The position numbers and the translations under genes are program-made. From assembly GCA_021732005.1 (NCBI GenBank), contig JAKFVT010000006.1:54458-118457 (forward strand): a stretch of 64,000 nucleotides of DNA, written 5' to 3'. The first letter of the stretch is position 1. Every line of letters begins with the position of its first letter. The notes below the pieces were generated by a model, which ran no database searches, was not told where the DNA came from, and worked only from the letters and a program-made list of their open reading frames with translations. Below are positions 33,831 to 46,646 of the stretch, piece by piece. This stretch comes from Mycobacterium sp. GTDB taxonomy: Bacteria > Actinomycetota > Actinomycetes > Mycobacteriales > Mycobacteriaceae.

Positions 33831-35006
33831 TCACAGTCCCAGGATCGTCGAGGAGATGATGGTGCGCTGGACCTCATTGCTTCCGCCGTAGATCGAGGTC
33901 TTGCGGTAGTTCAGATACTTCGGCGCGGCGTGCTGCGCCCACAGCGGGGATTCGATGTCGGCGCCGCCGTCGAACGGCAGCGCATCCGGTCCGGCGACCT
34001 CCACGGCCAACCCGGTGACGGCCTGCTGCAACTGGCTGCCGCGCAGCTTCAGGATCGACGAGGCCGGGTTCGGCTTGCCGGTGCCCTCGTCGCCGCTGAC
34101 CCGCAGCTGCGTGAGTTCCAGTGCCAGCAGCTCGTTTTCGATCTCGGCGACCTTGGCGGCGAACAGTGGATCGTCGAGCAGGCTGCCCGCGCCGACCTTG
34201 GTCTGCGCGGCGTTCTCCTTGACGTCGGCGAGCCACAGCTTGGTGGTGCCGATCCGCGCGATGCCGGTGCGCTCGTTGGACAGCAGGAACTTGGCGTAGC
34301 TCCAGCCCTGGTTCTCCTCGCCGACAAGCTGATTGGCGGGCACCCGGACGTCTTCGAAGAACACCTCGTTGACCTCGTAGCTGCCGTCGATCAGCTTGAT
34401 CGGCCGCAGCGTGATGCCCGGGGTGTTCATCTCGACGAGGATGAAGGAGATACCGGCCTGCTTCTTCGGGGCATCCGGGTTGGTGCGGGCCAGCACGAAG
34501 ATCCAGTCGGCGTACTGGCCGAGCGTCGTCCAGGTCTTCTGGCCGTTGATGACGTAGTCGTCACCGTCACGCACCGCGACGGTCCGCAGCCCGGCCAGGT
34601 CGGAGCCGGCTTCGGGCTCGGAAAAGCCCTGGCACCACCAGATGTCGAGGTTCGCCGTCGGCGGCAGGAAGCGTTCCTTGATCTCCTGCGAGCCGAAGTG
34701 CGCGATCACGGGTCCGACCATGCTGGCGTTGAAGGCCAGCGGCTCGGGGACGCATGCCATGCGCATCTCGTCGGCCCAGATCTGGCGCTGCAGCGGGGTC
34801 CAGTCCTTGCCGCCCCACTCCACCGGCCAGTTGGGGACACCCAGCCCGGCCTTGTTGAGGATCCGCTGCGTGGTGATCGCGTCGTCGGGGAAGTTCAGGC
34901 TGTCGGTGCGGGCCCGTTCGCGGATGTCGGCGGGGACCTGGGTGGTGAAGAACTCGCGGAGTTCGTCGCGGAACTTTGCGTCCTCGTCACTGAGTGCCAG
35001 CTTCAC
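33831..35006 (-). CDS. Acyl-CoA dehydrogenase, larger subunit of a FadE pair
   Basis: The 391-residue acyl-CoA dehydrogenase has FSEPEAGSDLAGLRT and INGQKTWTTLGQYADW in the flavin-binding mid domain and IYGGSNEVQRTIISS near the C terminus. It pairs with the downstream 367-residue homologue. The GTG at 35006 begins the normal family N terminus (KLALSDEDAKFRDELREFF); the longer frame to 35225 adds an unrelated segment. Alpha-beta dehydrogenation of a bulky acyl-CoA, for example a sterol degradation intermediate, is likely by analogy to ChsE complexes, but the substrate is inferred. Confidence 0.9.
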   Translation of the reverse strand: MKLALSDEDAKFRDELREFFTTQVPADIRERARTDSLNFPDDAITTQRILNKAGLGVPNWPVEWGGKDWTPLQRQIWADEMRMACVPEPLAFNASMVGPVIAHFGSQEIKERFLPPTANLDIWWCQGFSEPEAGSDLAGLRTVAVRDGDDYVINGQKTWTTLGQYADWIFVLARTNPDAPKKQAGISFILVEMNTPGITLRPIKLIDGSYEVNEVFFEDVRVPANQLVGEENQGWSYAKFLLSNERTGIARIGTTKLWLADVKENAAQTKVGAGSLLDDPLFAAKVAEIENELLALELTQLRVSGDEGTGKPNPASSILKLRGSQLQQAVTGLAVEVAGPDALPFDGGADIESPLWAQHAAPKYLNYRKTSIYGGSNEVQRTIISSTILGL

Positions 35007-35269
35007 GAGCGCAACCTCGATTCTTGTTACTCGGCAGTATCTGTTGCTCGATCCATTGCACGTTAGCGCAGCCCTACCAACTGGTCGGCAGGACCACCCC
35101 GGTTTCGCGAGAGCGGTCCATCTCGGCGAGGTCAGCTGGTTAGCCCAGGTGCGGCATTCGCCGCAGGAACGGCCGCGAATGAGCGCGATTCGGGCTATCC
35201 CTCGATTCGTGAGCGGTACCGTCAATTGACTGCATCAACGCAGTTGAGACCACAAAAATGGGGGGGAAC

Positions 35270-35728
35270 ATGGCTGAACCGGAAGTGTGGGCCGTGGGGC
35301 CGCTCGTCGTAGCCGTCGCCGTTGCATTAGGACTGGCGTCCGCAGCGCCTGCAGCCGCCGATGCGCCCAACGTGGGCTCGCCGTGCGGAGGTGCCGACCT
35401 CGGCAATGCAGGAACTGCGAGCGATGGCACGGCACTTCGGTGCATCGCTAACGACGCGGGTCAATTGAGCTGGTTCGAGGATGCGGGAGCGGTGGGAACC
35501 ATCGCGGGGCTGCAAGCCCAGGGATACACGGTGACGATGGACAAGATCGGCGACAACCCGCTCGAAACCTGCGTGGTGACCGAAGTCCACAACCCGATGA
35601 CGACCACCAGTATCAACTCAGGTGGCACTACTCCGGGTGGACCGGGGTCGGTCGGTAACAAGCACTCCACAACGGTCGTCGTGAACAAGAAGATCGACGT
35701 CTCGTTGGACTGCACTGCCCCGGGCTAG
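35270..35728 (+). CDS. Small secreted protein of unknown function
   Basis: The 152-residue product has a signal peptide (AVALGLASAAPAAADA, cleavage after the Ala-rich end). The mature part has four Cys, in SPCGGAD, LRCIAND, ETCVVTE and LDCTAPG, and a Trp in LSWFED. The last third is Gly/Thr-rich. The pattern fits small mycobacterial exported proteins of unknown function. ATG 35270 was preferred to ATG 35258 because GGGGGG lies 3-8 nt upstream of it. Confidence 0.7.
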   Translation: MAEPEVWAVGPLVVAVAVALGLASAAPAAADAPNVGSPCGGADLGNAGTASDGTALRCIANDAGQLSWFEDAGAVGTIAGLQAQGYTVTMDKIGDNPLETCVVTEVHNPMTTTSINSGGTTPGGPGSVGNKHSTTVVVNKKIDVSLDCTAPG

Positions 35729-35762
35729 CGGTTTCTGTGCGGGGACTTAGACGACCCCTGAC

Positions 35763-36653
35763 CTAGCCGCGGAAGCCTGGGCCCCGCCGGCGAAGGTACC
35801 GCTCGAACTCGGCGGCCAGCTGGTCGCCGTCGACCTTGGAGAGCGCCTCATTGACGTCGACCTCGGCGTCGCCGCGCTGTTCCAGGGAGGCCACGTACTC
35901 GGCGATCTCCTCGTCCTCGCCGGTCATCTCGGTGACGGCCTGCTCCCACTCCTCGGCCTGGGCGGGCAGGTCGCCCAGCGGCACCTCGATGTCGAGCACA
36001 TCCTCGACGCGGCGCAGCAGCGCGACGGTGGCCTTCGGATTGGGCGGTTGCGATACGTAATGCGGCACCGCGGCCCAGAACGTCACCGCCGGGATGCCGG
36101 CCGCCACGCAGGCGTCCTGGAACACGCCGGCGATCCCTGTCGGGCCTTCGTAGCGGGTTTCCTCGAGGCCGAAGAACTTCGCGGATTCGGGGGAGTAGGC
36201 CGCTCCGGACACCGGGACGGGCCGGGTATGCGGGGTGTCGGCCAACAGCGCCCCGAGGATCACCACGGTGTCCACGTTCAGCTTGTCGGCGATCGCGAGC
36301 AACTCGGCGCAGAACGTGCGCCACCGCATATTGGGTTCGACCCCGTGCATGAGCACGATGTCGCGGTCCGAACCGGGCGGCCGGCAGTGGGAGATCTGCA
36401 TCGACGGCCACACCAGTTCGCGGGTCACGCCGTCCACCTGCCGGATCACCGGACGATTCACCTGGTAGTCGTAATACGCCTCGTCGTCGATCTCGACGAT
36501 CGTGTCGGCCTCCCAGATGGCGTCCAGGTGCTCGAGCGCGTCGCTGGCGGCGTCGCCGGCGTCGTTCCAGCCCTCGAAAGCCGCGACGATGATCGTGTTC
36601 TGCAATTCGGGCAGATCCGGGCCTTTCGCGCCGCTGAAATTCGACGGGGTCAC
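35763..36653 (-). CDS. PAC2 family protein
   Basis: The 296-residue protein belongs to the PAC2 (proteasome assembly chaperone 2-like) family. Characteristic stretches are TIIVAAFEGWNDAGDAASDAL at the start, LMHGVEPNMRWRTF, VVILGALLADTPHTRP and VTFWAAVPHYVSQPPNPKA. The C-terminal 60 residues are acidic and helical. The M. tuberculosis counterpart by position is Rv2125. The GTG start is preceded by TAGGCT at leaderless spacing. Mycobacteria have a proteasome, but a chaperone role for this protein is not established. Confidence 0.9.
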   Translation of the reverse strand: MTPSNFSGAKGPDLPELQNTIIVAAFEGWNDAGDAASDALEHLDAIWEADTIVEIDDEAYYDYQVNRPVIRQVDGVTRELVWPSMQISHCRPPGSDRDIVLMHGVEPNMRWRTFCAELLAIADKLNVDTVVILGALLADTPHTRPVPVSGAAYSPESAKFFGLEETRYEGPTGIAGVFQDACVAAGIPAVTFWAAVPHYVSQPPNPKATVALLRRVEDVLDIEVPLGDLPAQAEEWEQAVTEMTGEDEEIAEYVASLEQRGDAEVDVNEALSKVDGDQLAAEFERYLRRRGPGFRG

Positions 36654-36659
36654 AACTTC

Positions 36660-36665
36660 AGCCTA
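36660..36665 (-). promoter_or_regulatory. -10 box TAGGCT before the PAC2 gene
   Basis: On the minus strand TAGGCT is separated by 6 nt from the GTG at 36653, predicting a leaderless transcript. Confidence 0.42.
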
Positions 36666-36957
36666 AGGGTTGCTCGGCTTCGATGAGCCTTCTCGGACCG
36701 ACTACCCTGGTGTTGTGGCGTGTGCTAGTAGACGCGTCATCGGCATGTGATTGCGAGCCCGGGCGTCTTCGGCGCGAAATACGTTCGGCTGCAATCTGGT
36801 TAACCCGACGGGTTAGGCGTCCAGAAGTCGATTGCGCGACGACGTAGACTTTTCTGGTCGAGAGGCGTTGCAACGGCCACCTGAGGGGCCCGGTTCCCCG
36901 GATGGCCGCCACGCTCGGCAGAGTCAAGGACGCCTTCCGTCATGGAAGGACACGTAC
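36666..36957 (+). other. metH upstream region
   Basis: About 290 nt separate the PAC2 promoter from the metH GTG. The region holds a GGAAGGA ribosome-binding site at 36943-36949, the short palindrome CGTTGCAACG, and the hairpin at 36801-36815. I looked for cobalamin and SAM riboswitch cores; AGTCAAGG near 36923 only vaguely resembles a B12 box, and the rest does not fit. The metH promoter is not obvious. Confidence 0.5.
36801..36815. promoter_or_regulatory. Inverted repeat TAACCCG-A-CGGGTTA
   Basis: Perfect 7-bp arms around a single A lie about 143 nt upstream of the metH start. It is a candidate operator or the base of a leader hairpin. Confidence 0.4.
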
Positions 36958-40728
<3,771 letters not shown>

Positions 40729-40731
40729 GTC

Positions 40732-43386
40732 CTAGCGCCGGAAGTACAGGCTGCCCCGGAACTGAAGCAGCACAGCGACGGTCGCTGTCCAGCCGGTCTG
40801 GTGGCTGGCGCCGAGGCCGCGCCCGGTGTCGCCGTCGAAGTACTCGTGGAACGGGATCAGGTCGCGCCAGTGCGGGTCGGTCTGGAAGTAGTCGTTGTCC
40901 CCGAACACCGCTCGTCGGTCGTTCTCGTCGCGGACCAGAAGGCCGGTGAGTTGGCGGGCCAACCGGTCGGCCACGACGTGCAGGGTCACCTCGTCGGCCG
41001 ACCCGGCGGGATCGGGAACGCGGTAGGTATCACCGAGGAACCGGGCGTAGGAGTTGAGCGCTTGGACGACAAGGAAATTGGTGGGTAGCCAGACCGGACC
41101 GCGCCAGTTGGAGTTCCCGCCGAACATCCGGCTGCGTGATTCGGCAGGCTGATAGTCGACGACGTAGTCGGCACCGTCGACGTGGTAGGTGTACGGGTGG
41201 TCGCGGTGATATCGCGAGAGTGACCGGATTCCGTTGGGGGACAGAAACTGTTCGGGGTCCAGGAGCCGCCGCAGGATGTCGGTGAGCCGGTCCTCGTGGA
41301 TGACGCCGATCATCAGATGCGTGCCGTCGCCGCCGCTCATCACCAGCTTGACGTCGTCGTCGGTGTGCTCGTAGGTCTTGGCCAGCGCTTCGAGGCAGTT
41401 CCGCAGGATCGAGGTCACCTCGGTCGCGCTGGTCGGGATGGCGATCGCCGCGAACAGCGGAACGATCGCCTGAATCGAGAACACCTCCAGCGATCTGCTT
41501 GTCCCGTCCGGCATTTCGATGACGTCGTGATAGAAGCTCGTGTCGTCGTTCCAGAAACTGACCCGATAGGTGCCCTTCTCCAGCGAGTTGGCCACCAGCC
41601 AGGCGTCCCACACCCACCGGCTGAACATGTCGGTGTAGCTCGGATCCGTCTGGGACAGCTCGATCGCCATTTCCAGCAGATGGAAGATCAGTGCCGCCAT
41701 CCACGCGGTGCCGTCGACCTGGGCGAGCTCACCCCCGGTGGGCAGCGGCTCGTCACGGTCGAACACCCCGATGTTGTCCATGCCGAGGAACCCGCCGCCG
41801 AACACTCCGCGGTTGGTCTCGTCCTTCTGGTTGAGCCACCACATCGCGTTGAGGGTGGCTGACCGGTATGCGGTGGCCAGGAAGTCGAAGTCCCCGACAC
41901 CACGGTGAAGCTGATCGAGTTGGTAGACCTGCCACGCCGCCCAGGCATGCACCGGCGGATTGGTGTCGCCGAACTTCCATTCGTAGGCCGGGATCTGGCC
42001 GTGCGGATGCTGTGCGGTGGAACCGTGCAGCACGAGTACCTGCGCCTTGGCGAACTCGGGATCGATGAGCGCCATGGCGACACAGTGAAAGGCCAAGTCC
42101 CAGGCGGCGAACCATGGGTATTCCCATGCGTCGGGCATCAGGATGACATCACTGACAGCGAAGTGCTGCCAGTCGTGGTTGCGCGTGCTCCAGCGTTCGC
42201 GGGGCGGCGGCGGTTGGTCCGGATCGCCCTTGAGCCAGCGCCGCACCGCGTAGTTGTAGAACTGTTTGCACCACAGCAGCCCCGCGAAGGCCTGCCGTTG
42301 GACCAGCCGTTCGTCGCCGCTCAGGTCCGGTGCCGCGACCGCGTGATAGAACTCGTCGGCTTCGCGCTTGCGGTCCGCCAGCACCGCATCGGCGTACTCG
42401 GGCGAATGGACGGTATCCGTGGTCGCGAAACGAACCGTGACGGTGCAGCTTTCACCGGAATGCAACGTGGTCGACACGATCGCGGCGACCTTGCTGCCTT
42501 CGATCTGGTCGACGGCGCCGGCGACGCCGTCGAGCAGGTAGTCGTTGATGCCGTCCTTGGTGGTCGCCGAGGCGTTGGCGGAGGAGAACAGCAGGCGGTT
42601 GTTGGTCTCGTTCTCGCAGCACACCAGTCGCGGTGTGTCCCCACACGAGGTGGTGACCGTGTACCACCGCTGCCCGAGCTTGGGGTGGGAGGTGCGCGCC
42701 GTCCCGTCACCGCACGCGGTGATCCGCGGCCTATCCTGGTCCGGATCCCAGGACCAGGTGTTGCGGTACCACAGCTGCGGCAGCACGTGGATCGGCGCGG
42801 CGTCCGGTCCGCGGTTGGTCACCGTGATGCGGCAGTAGACGTCCTCCGGCCCGTCCTTGGCGTAGGTCACCTCGACGTCGAAATAGCGTTGCTCCAGCCA
42901 CTGTTCGCGCAAGGCCTCGAACAGTTCGTACTCGTCGTCCTCGGGCCCGCGCTGCTGATTCGTGCGCAGCAGGTCGTCGTAGGGGAATGCAGCCTGCGGG
43001 TATTTGTAGACCAGGGACGCATACGCGTGGGTGGGCAGGTTGTCGGTGTAGAACCAGTAGTCCTTGACGTCCTCTCCGTGATTGCCCTCCTCGTTGGCCA
43101 CCCCATAGGGCCGCTCCTTGAGGATGCGGTCGTGACCGTTCCACAGGGCAACGCCCAGACAGATGGTCTGCTCGTCATCGCACCAGCCGGCCAGGCCGTC
43201 GTCACTCCAGCGGTAGGCCCGGCTGCGGGCGTGGTCGAACGGAAAGTATGCCCAGGCATCGCCGTCGGCGCTGTAGTCCTCCCGCACGCTGCCCCAGGCG
43301 CGCTCGCTCAGGTATGTTCCCCAGCGGCGCCAGGGCGCTACCCCGGCCTTGGCCTCGTCGAGGCGGATCTGTTCGGCCGTGCTCAC
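40732..43386 (-). CDS. Large GH63-type glycoside hydrolase
   Basis: The 884-residue protein has the (alpha/alpha)6-barrel of MGH1/GH63-type glycosidases. Characteristic stretches are NVLP-like HVLPQLWYRNTWSW, MPDAWEYPWFAAWDLAFH (with the catalytic acid Asp), QIPAYEWKFGDTNPPVHAWA, GFLGMDNIGVFDR, and NSNWRGPVWLPTNFLV near the C terminus. Relatives release glucose or mannose from glycosylglycerates or short alpha-glucosides. The GTG start overlaps the zwf stop by 4 nt, so it is expressed with the oxidative pentose phosphate genes. Glucose released here could feed Zwf after phosphorylation; the substrate is inference. Confidence 0.85.
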   Translation of the reverse strand: MSTAEQIRLDEAKAGVAPWRRWGTYLSERAWGSVREDYSADGDAWAYFPFDHARSRAYRWSDDGLAGWCDDEQTICLGVALWNGHDRILKERPYGVANEEGNHGEDVKDYWFYTDNLPTHAYASLVYKYPQAAFPYDDLLRTNQQRGPEDDEYELFEALREQWLEQRYFDVEVTYAKDGPEDVYCRITVTNRGPDAAPIHVLPQLWYRNTWSWDPDQDRPRITACGDGTARTSHPKLGQRWYTVTTSCGDTPRLVCCENETNNRLLFSSANASATTKDGINDYLLDGVAGAVDQIEGSKVAAIVSTTLHSGESCTVTVRFATTDTVHSPEYADAVLADRKREADEFYHAVAAPDLSGDERLVQRQAFAGLLWCKQFYNYAVRRWLKGDPDQPPPPRERWSTRNHDWQHFAVSDVILMPDAWEYPWFAAWDLAFHCVAMALIDPEFAKAQVLVLHGSTAQHPHGQIPAYEWKFGDTNPPVHAWAAWQVYQLDQLHRGVGDFDFLATAYRSATLNAMWWLNQKDETNRGVFGGGFLGMDNIGVFDRDEPLPTGGELAQVDGTAWMAALIFHLLEMAIELSQTDPSYTDMFSRWVWDAWLVANSLEKGTYRVSFWNDDTSFYHDVIEMPDGTSRSLEVFSIQAIVPLFAAIAIPTSATEVTSILRNCLEALAKTYEHTDDDVKLVMSGGDGTHLMIGVIHEDRLTDILRRLLDPEQFLSPNGIRSLSRYHRDHPYTYHVDGADYVVDYQPAESRSRMFGGNSNWRGPVWLPTNFLVVQALNSYARFLGDTYRVPDPAGSADEVTLHVVADRLARQLTGLLVRDENDRRAVFGDNDYFQTDPHWRDLIPFHEYFDGDTGRGLGASHQTGWTATVAVLLQFRGSLYFRR

Positions 43387-44777
43387 TTGTGCGCTGGTAG
43401 CCAGGGCTGACGCCAGGCGGGGTATCCGGCGACCAGTGCGTCGGCTCCCGGCGGTCCCCACGAGCCCGGTTGGTAGACCTCGACCGGCGGCGGTGACTCC
43501 AGCAGCGGCTCGACGATCCGCCAGGTTTCCTCCACACCGTCTTCCCGGATGAACTGGCTCGAGTCGCCGTGCATGGCGTCTCCGAGCAGTCGCTCGTAAG
43601 GTTCGGGGGCGGCGGCCATTTCGTCGGCGAACACCAGGCAGAGGTTGACGGCGCGGGTGGTGTCGGCGCCCGACTCCTTGGCCTGGAGCACCAGGTCGAC
43701 GCCGGGGTTGGGGTCGATCCGGAAGATCAGCTCGTTCTGCTCGTCGATCTCCGGCAAGAACGGCAGTGCGGGCGGTCGCTTGAAGATCACCCGAATCTCG
43801 GTGGCCCGCACCGGAAGAGCCTTGCCGGCCCGGATGAAGAACGGCACGCCCGACCAGCGCCAGTTGTCGATGTACAGCTTCAGCGCCGTGAACGTCTCGG
43901 TCTGCGAGTCAGGCGCGACACCGTCGATCTCCTGGTATCCGGCGTACTGGCCGCGCACATAGTGCGCAGGGTCGGCGGGACGGATGGACTTGAACAGTTC
44001 GACCCGCTTGTCCCGGAACCCGTCTGGGCCGCCACTGGATGGTTCGGCGGCGATCAGTCCGATCAGCTGCAGCAGATGATTCTGTACGACGTCGCGCAAT
44101 GCCCCGACCGGGTCGTAGAAGTGGCCGCGATCCTCCACGCCGAAGTTCTCGGCCATCGTGATCTGCACGGCCTCGATCCGGTCGCGATTCCACAGCGGCT
44201 CGATGATCGAGTTGGAGAACCGGATGTAGCGGATGTCCATCGCCGGTTCCTTGCCGAGGAAGTGGTCGATGCGGTAGATCTGCCACTCCTGCAGGTGAGC
44301 GCTCAGCTGATCATTGAGCGCCTTGGCCGACGACAGGTCATGTCCGAACGGCTTCTCCACCACCACCCGTGCGTTGTCGGTGAGGCCCGCGCCGGCGAGG
44401 CCGTCCACGACCCGGCCGAACAGCGACGGCGGGATCTCCAGATAGAACACCGGATTGGTGCGTCCCTTGACGGCGGCGGCCACCTTGTCGTAGGTCGCGG
44501 CGTCGGCAAAATCGCCGGACACCATCGACAACCGCGCCGCGAACCGGGCGAAAACGTCGTCGTCCACCGGTTCGCCGGTCGCCTCGATCGCGGCCCGGGC
44601 GTGCTCCCGCAGGGTGTCTGCGGACCAGTCGTCCAGCGCCACCCCGACGATCGGGCACTCGAGCAGGCCGCGCCGCTCCAGGCGGTACAACGACCGGAAC
44701 GTCATCTTCCTGGCCAAGTCGCCGGTGATGCCGAAGATCACCAAAACATCTGCGGCAGATGTACTTTGAGCTTTCAT
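43383..44777 (-). CDS. zwf: Glucose-6-phosphate 1-dehydrogenase
   Basis: The 464-residue enzyme oxidises glucose 6-phosphate to 6-phosphogluconolactone with NADP. It has the Rossmann motif FGITGDLARKM near the N terminus, the catalytic RIDHFLGKEPAMDIR (His and Lys) and VVEKPFGHD. The ATG at 44777 overlaps the gnd stop as TGATG; the longer frame upstream lies inside gnd. The order gnd-zwf resembles M. tuberculosis Rv1122-Rv1121 (gnd2-zwf1). Confidence 0.95.
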   Translation of the reverse strand: MKAQSTSAADVLVIFGITGDLARKMTFRSLYRLERRGLLECPIVGVALDDWSADTLREHARAAIEATGEPVDDDVFARFAARLSMVSGDFADAATYDKVAAAVKGRTNPVFYLEIPPSLFGRVVDGLAGAGLTDNARVVVEKPFGHDLSSAKALNDQLSAHLQEWQIYRIDHFLGKEPAMDIRYIRFSNSIIEPLWNRDRIEAVQITMAENFGVEDRGHFYDPVGALRDVVQNHLLQLIGLIAAEPSSGGPDGFRDKRVELFKSIRPADPAHYVRGQYAGYQEIDGVAPDSQTETFTALKLYIDNWRWSGVPFFIRAGKALPVRATEIRVIFKRPPALPFLPEIDEQNELIFRIDPNPGVDLVLQAKESGADTTRAVNLCLVFADEMAAAPEPYERLLGDAMHGDSSQFIREDGVEETWRIVEPLLESPPPVEVYQPGSWGPPGADALVAGYPAWRQPWLPAHK

Positions 44778-45799
44778 CACTTCTTCTCCGCGTGGCCGCC
44801 GAATTCGCTGCGCATCGCCGAGCAGATCTGGTCGGTGAACTCGCCGAGCTGGCGCGACTGGAAGCGCTCGTAGAGCGCGGTGGTGATGACCGGGGCGGGG
44901 ATACCTTCGTCCACCGCGGCGAGCACCGTCCACCGTCCTTCGCCGGAATCCGATACCCGCCCGGAGAACTGATCGAGGTCCGGCGAGGCGGCGAACGCGT
45001 CCGCGATCAGGTCCACCAGCCACGATCCGACCACCGATCCGCGGCGCCAGACTTCGGCGACCTCGCCGACGTTGATGTCGTACTGATAGGCCCACGGGTC
45101 GCGCAGGGGAGTGGTCTCGGCGTCGGCTTCTTTGTTGTCGCGATCGGGTTGTCCTACGTTGGCGTGCTTGATGATGCTCAGCCCTTCGGCGATCGCGGCC
45201 ATCATCCCGTACTCGACGCCGTTGTGAACCATCTTCACGAAGTGCCCGGCGCCGTTGGGACCGCAGTGCAGGTAGCCCTCGGGGGCGGTACCGGTGGCAT
45301 CCGCAGGCCGGCTCGGGGTGGGCTCCGCGGTACCGATCCCCGGCGCGATGGTCGTGAAGATCGGATCGAGGCGATCGACCACGTCGGTCTCGCCGCCGAT
45401 CATCAGGCAGTAGCCGCGGTCCAGCCCCCACACACCGCCGCTGGTGCCGCAATCGACGTAATGCAGGCCACTTTCGGCGAGCTTCTGTGCCCGGGTGATG
45501 TCGTCTCGGTAGTACGAGTTGCCGCCGTCGATCACGGTGTCCCCGGACGAGAGCAGCGGGACCAGGGCGTCGAGGGTCGAGTCGACGATCGCGGCCGGCA
45601 GCATCAGCCAGATCGCACGCGGGCCGTCGAGCTTGCCGACGAACTCCTCGAGGCTGGCCGCTCCGGTGGCGCCTTCGCCTTCCAGCTCGCTGACCGCGGC
45701 GGGGTTCACGTCATAGACGACGCACGTGTGTCCGCCCCGCATCAATCGGCGAACCAGGTTCGCGCCCATTCGTCCCAAACCGACCATGCCGAGTTGCAT
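44777..45799 (-). CDS. gnd: 6-phosphogluconate dehydrogenase, short (decarboxylating) type
   Basis: The 340-residue enzyme is of the short GntZ/Gnd2 class, often NAD-dependent. It has GLGRMGANLVRRL at the nucleotide site, GTSGGVWGLDRGYCLMIGG, the catalytic Lys in KMVHNGVEYGMM and SDSGEGRWT near the end. It converts 6-phosphogluconate to ribulose 5-phosphate. It is the first gene of the gnd-zwf-GH63 operon. A TAGGGT box 6 nt before the ATG predicts leaderless mRNA. Confidence 0.95.
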   Translation of the reverse strand: MQLGMVGLGRMGANLVRRLMRGGHTCVVYDVNPAAVSELEGEGATGAASLEEFVGKLDGPRAIWLMLPAAIVDSTLDALVPLLSSGDTVIDGGNSYYRDDITRAQKLAESGLHYVDCGTSGGVWGLDRGYCLMIGGETDVVDRLDPIFTTIAPGIGTAEPTPSRPADATGTAPEGYLHCGPNGAGHFVKMVHNGVEYGMMAAIAEGLSIIKHANVGQPDRDNKEADAETTPLRDPWAYQYDINVGEVAEVWRRGSVVGSWLVDLIADAFAASPDLDQFSGRVSDSGEGRWTVLAAVDEGIPAPVITTALYERFQSRQLGEFTDQICSAMRSEFGGHAEKK

Positions 45800-45805
45800 G
45801 ACGCC

Positions 45806-45811
45806 ACCCTA
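45806..45811 (-). promoter_or_regulatory. -10 box TAGGGT before gnd
   Basis: Read on the minus strand, TAGGGT is followed by 6 nt and the gnd ATG at 45799. Confidence 0.42.
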
Positions 45812-45863
45812 GTGATCCGTTGCAGCAAACTCGCCGGATTCGAAGTCATGACCTGGTACGTGG

Positions 45864-45869
45864 CACAAT
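45864..45869 (+). promoter_or_regulatory. -10 box CACAAT before the HAD gene
   Basis: CACAAT ends 7 nt before the GTG at 45877 and 1 nt before another in-frame GTG at 45871. It favours the second as a leaderless start. Confidence 0.35.
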
Positions 45870-45876
45870 CGTGGGC

Positions 45877-46560
45877 GTGCGAGCGGTGTTATGGGACATG
45901 GACGGCACTCTCGTCGACTCCGAAAAGCTCTGGGATGTCGCGATCAACGAGCTGTACAACCGGCACGGCCGGGTGTTGTCACCGGAGGTCCGCGACGCGA
46001 CGGTGGGCGGCTCGGCCGACGGGGTGATCCGGATTGTGTTCGCCGACCTCGGTCTGGATCCGCACCCGGGCCACATGGCCGAGGTTGCCGATTGGATGCA
46101 CGACTACGTCGGGGAGTTGTTTGCGACCGGACTGCCGTGGTGCCCTGGCGCCCGCGAACTTCTCGACGCGCTACGGGCCGCCGGCGTGCCGATGGCGCTG
46201 GTGACCAACACTCGTCGGGACCTGACCGAGAATGCTTTGAATAGCATTGGCAGGCATTATTTTTCGGCCACTGTGTGTGGTGACGAGGTGCCCGAGGGCA
46301 AGCCCGCCCCGGATATCTACCTGCGCGCAGCCGATCTGCTCGGGTTCGCCGCGGCCGAGTGTCTGGCGATCGAGGACTCGGTTACCGGCACCGCCGCGGC
46401 CGAAGACGCCGGCTGCCCGGTGCTCGTGGTACCCAACGAAGTCGACGTGCCCGCCACCCCTGGCCGACAGCACGTTTCATCGCTCGCCGGGCTGGGCATC
46501 CCGCAGCTGCGACAGATTTACACGGACCTGCGGCTAGGACTCGGCGAACGCTCGGCGTGA
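45877..46560 (+). CDS. HAD-superfamily phosphatase (beta-phosphoglucomutase-like)
   Basis: The 227-residue protein has HAD motif I DMDGTLVDSE, motif II Thr in LVTNTRRD, motif III Lys in GKPAPDIY and motif IV IEDSVTG. The helical cap follows motif I. Such subfamily IA enzymes dephosphorylate sugar phosphates or isomerise glucose phosphates. It lies divergently from gnd-zwf, so a sugar-phosphate substrate is reasonable but not shown. The GTG at 45877 gives an N terminus directly at motif I, normal for the family. Confidence 0.88.
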   Translation: MRAVLWDMDGTLVDSEKLWDVAINELYNRHGRVLSPEVRDATVGGSADGVIRIVFADLGLDPHPGHMAEVADWMHDYVGELFATGLPWCPGARELLDALRAAGVPMALVTNTRRDLTENALNSIGRHYFSATVCGDEVPEGKPAPDIYLRAADLLGFAAAECLAIEDSVTGTAAAEDAGCPVLVVPNEVDVPATPGRQHVSSLAGLGIPQLRQIYTDLRLGLGERSA

Positions 46561-46646
46561 ACGGCTGACCGATATCTGCGTGTTGCGGCTGCGACTGTGC
46601 AATCGTAGTTGTGCTCAGGATCGCAGTGCTGCGGAAAGGACGCCTC

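Noticed and set aside
36666..36957. Cobalamin or SAM riboswitch upstream of metH
   Set aside because: AGTCAAGGACGCC only loosely resembles a B12 box, and the conserved G-rich and CCGCAAG elements are missing. No SAM-I/SAM-IV core was found.
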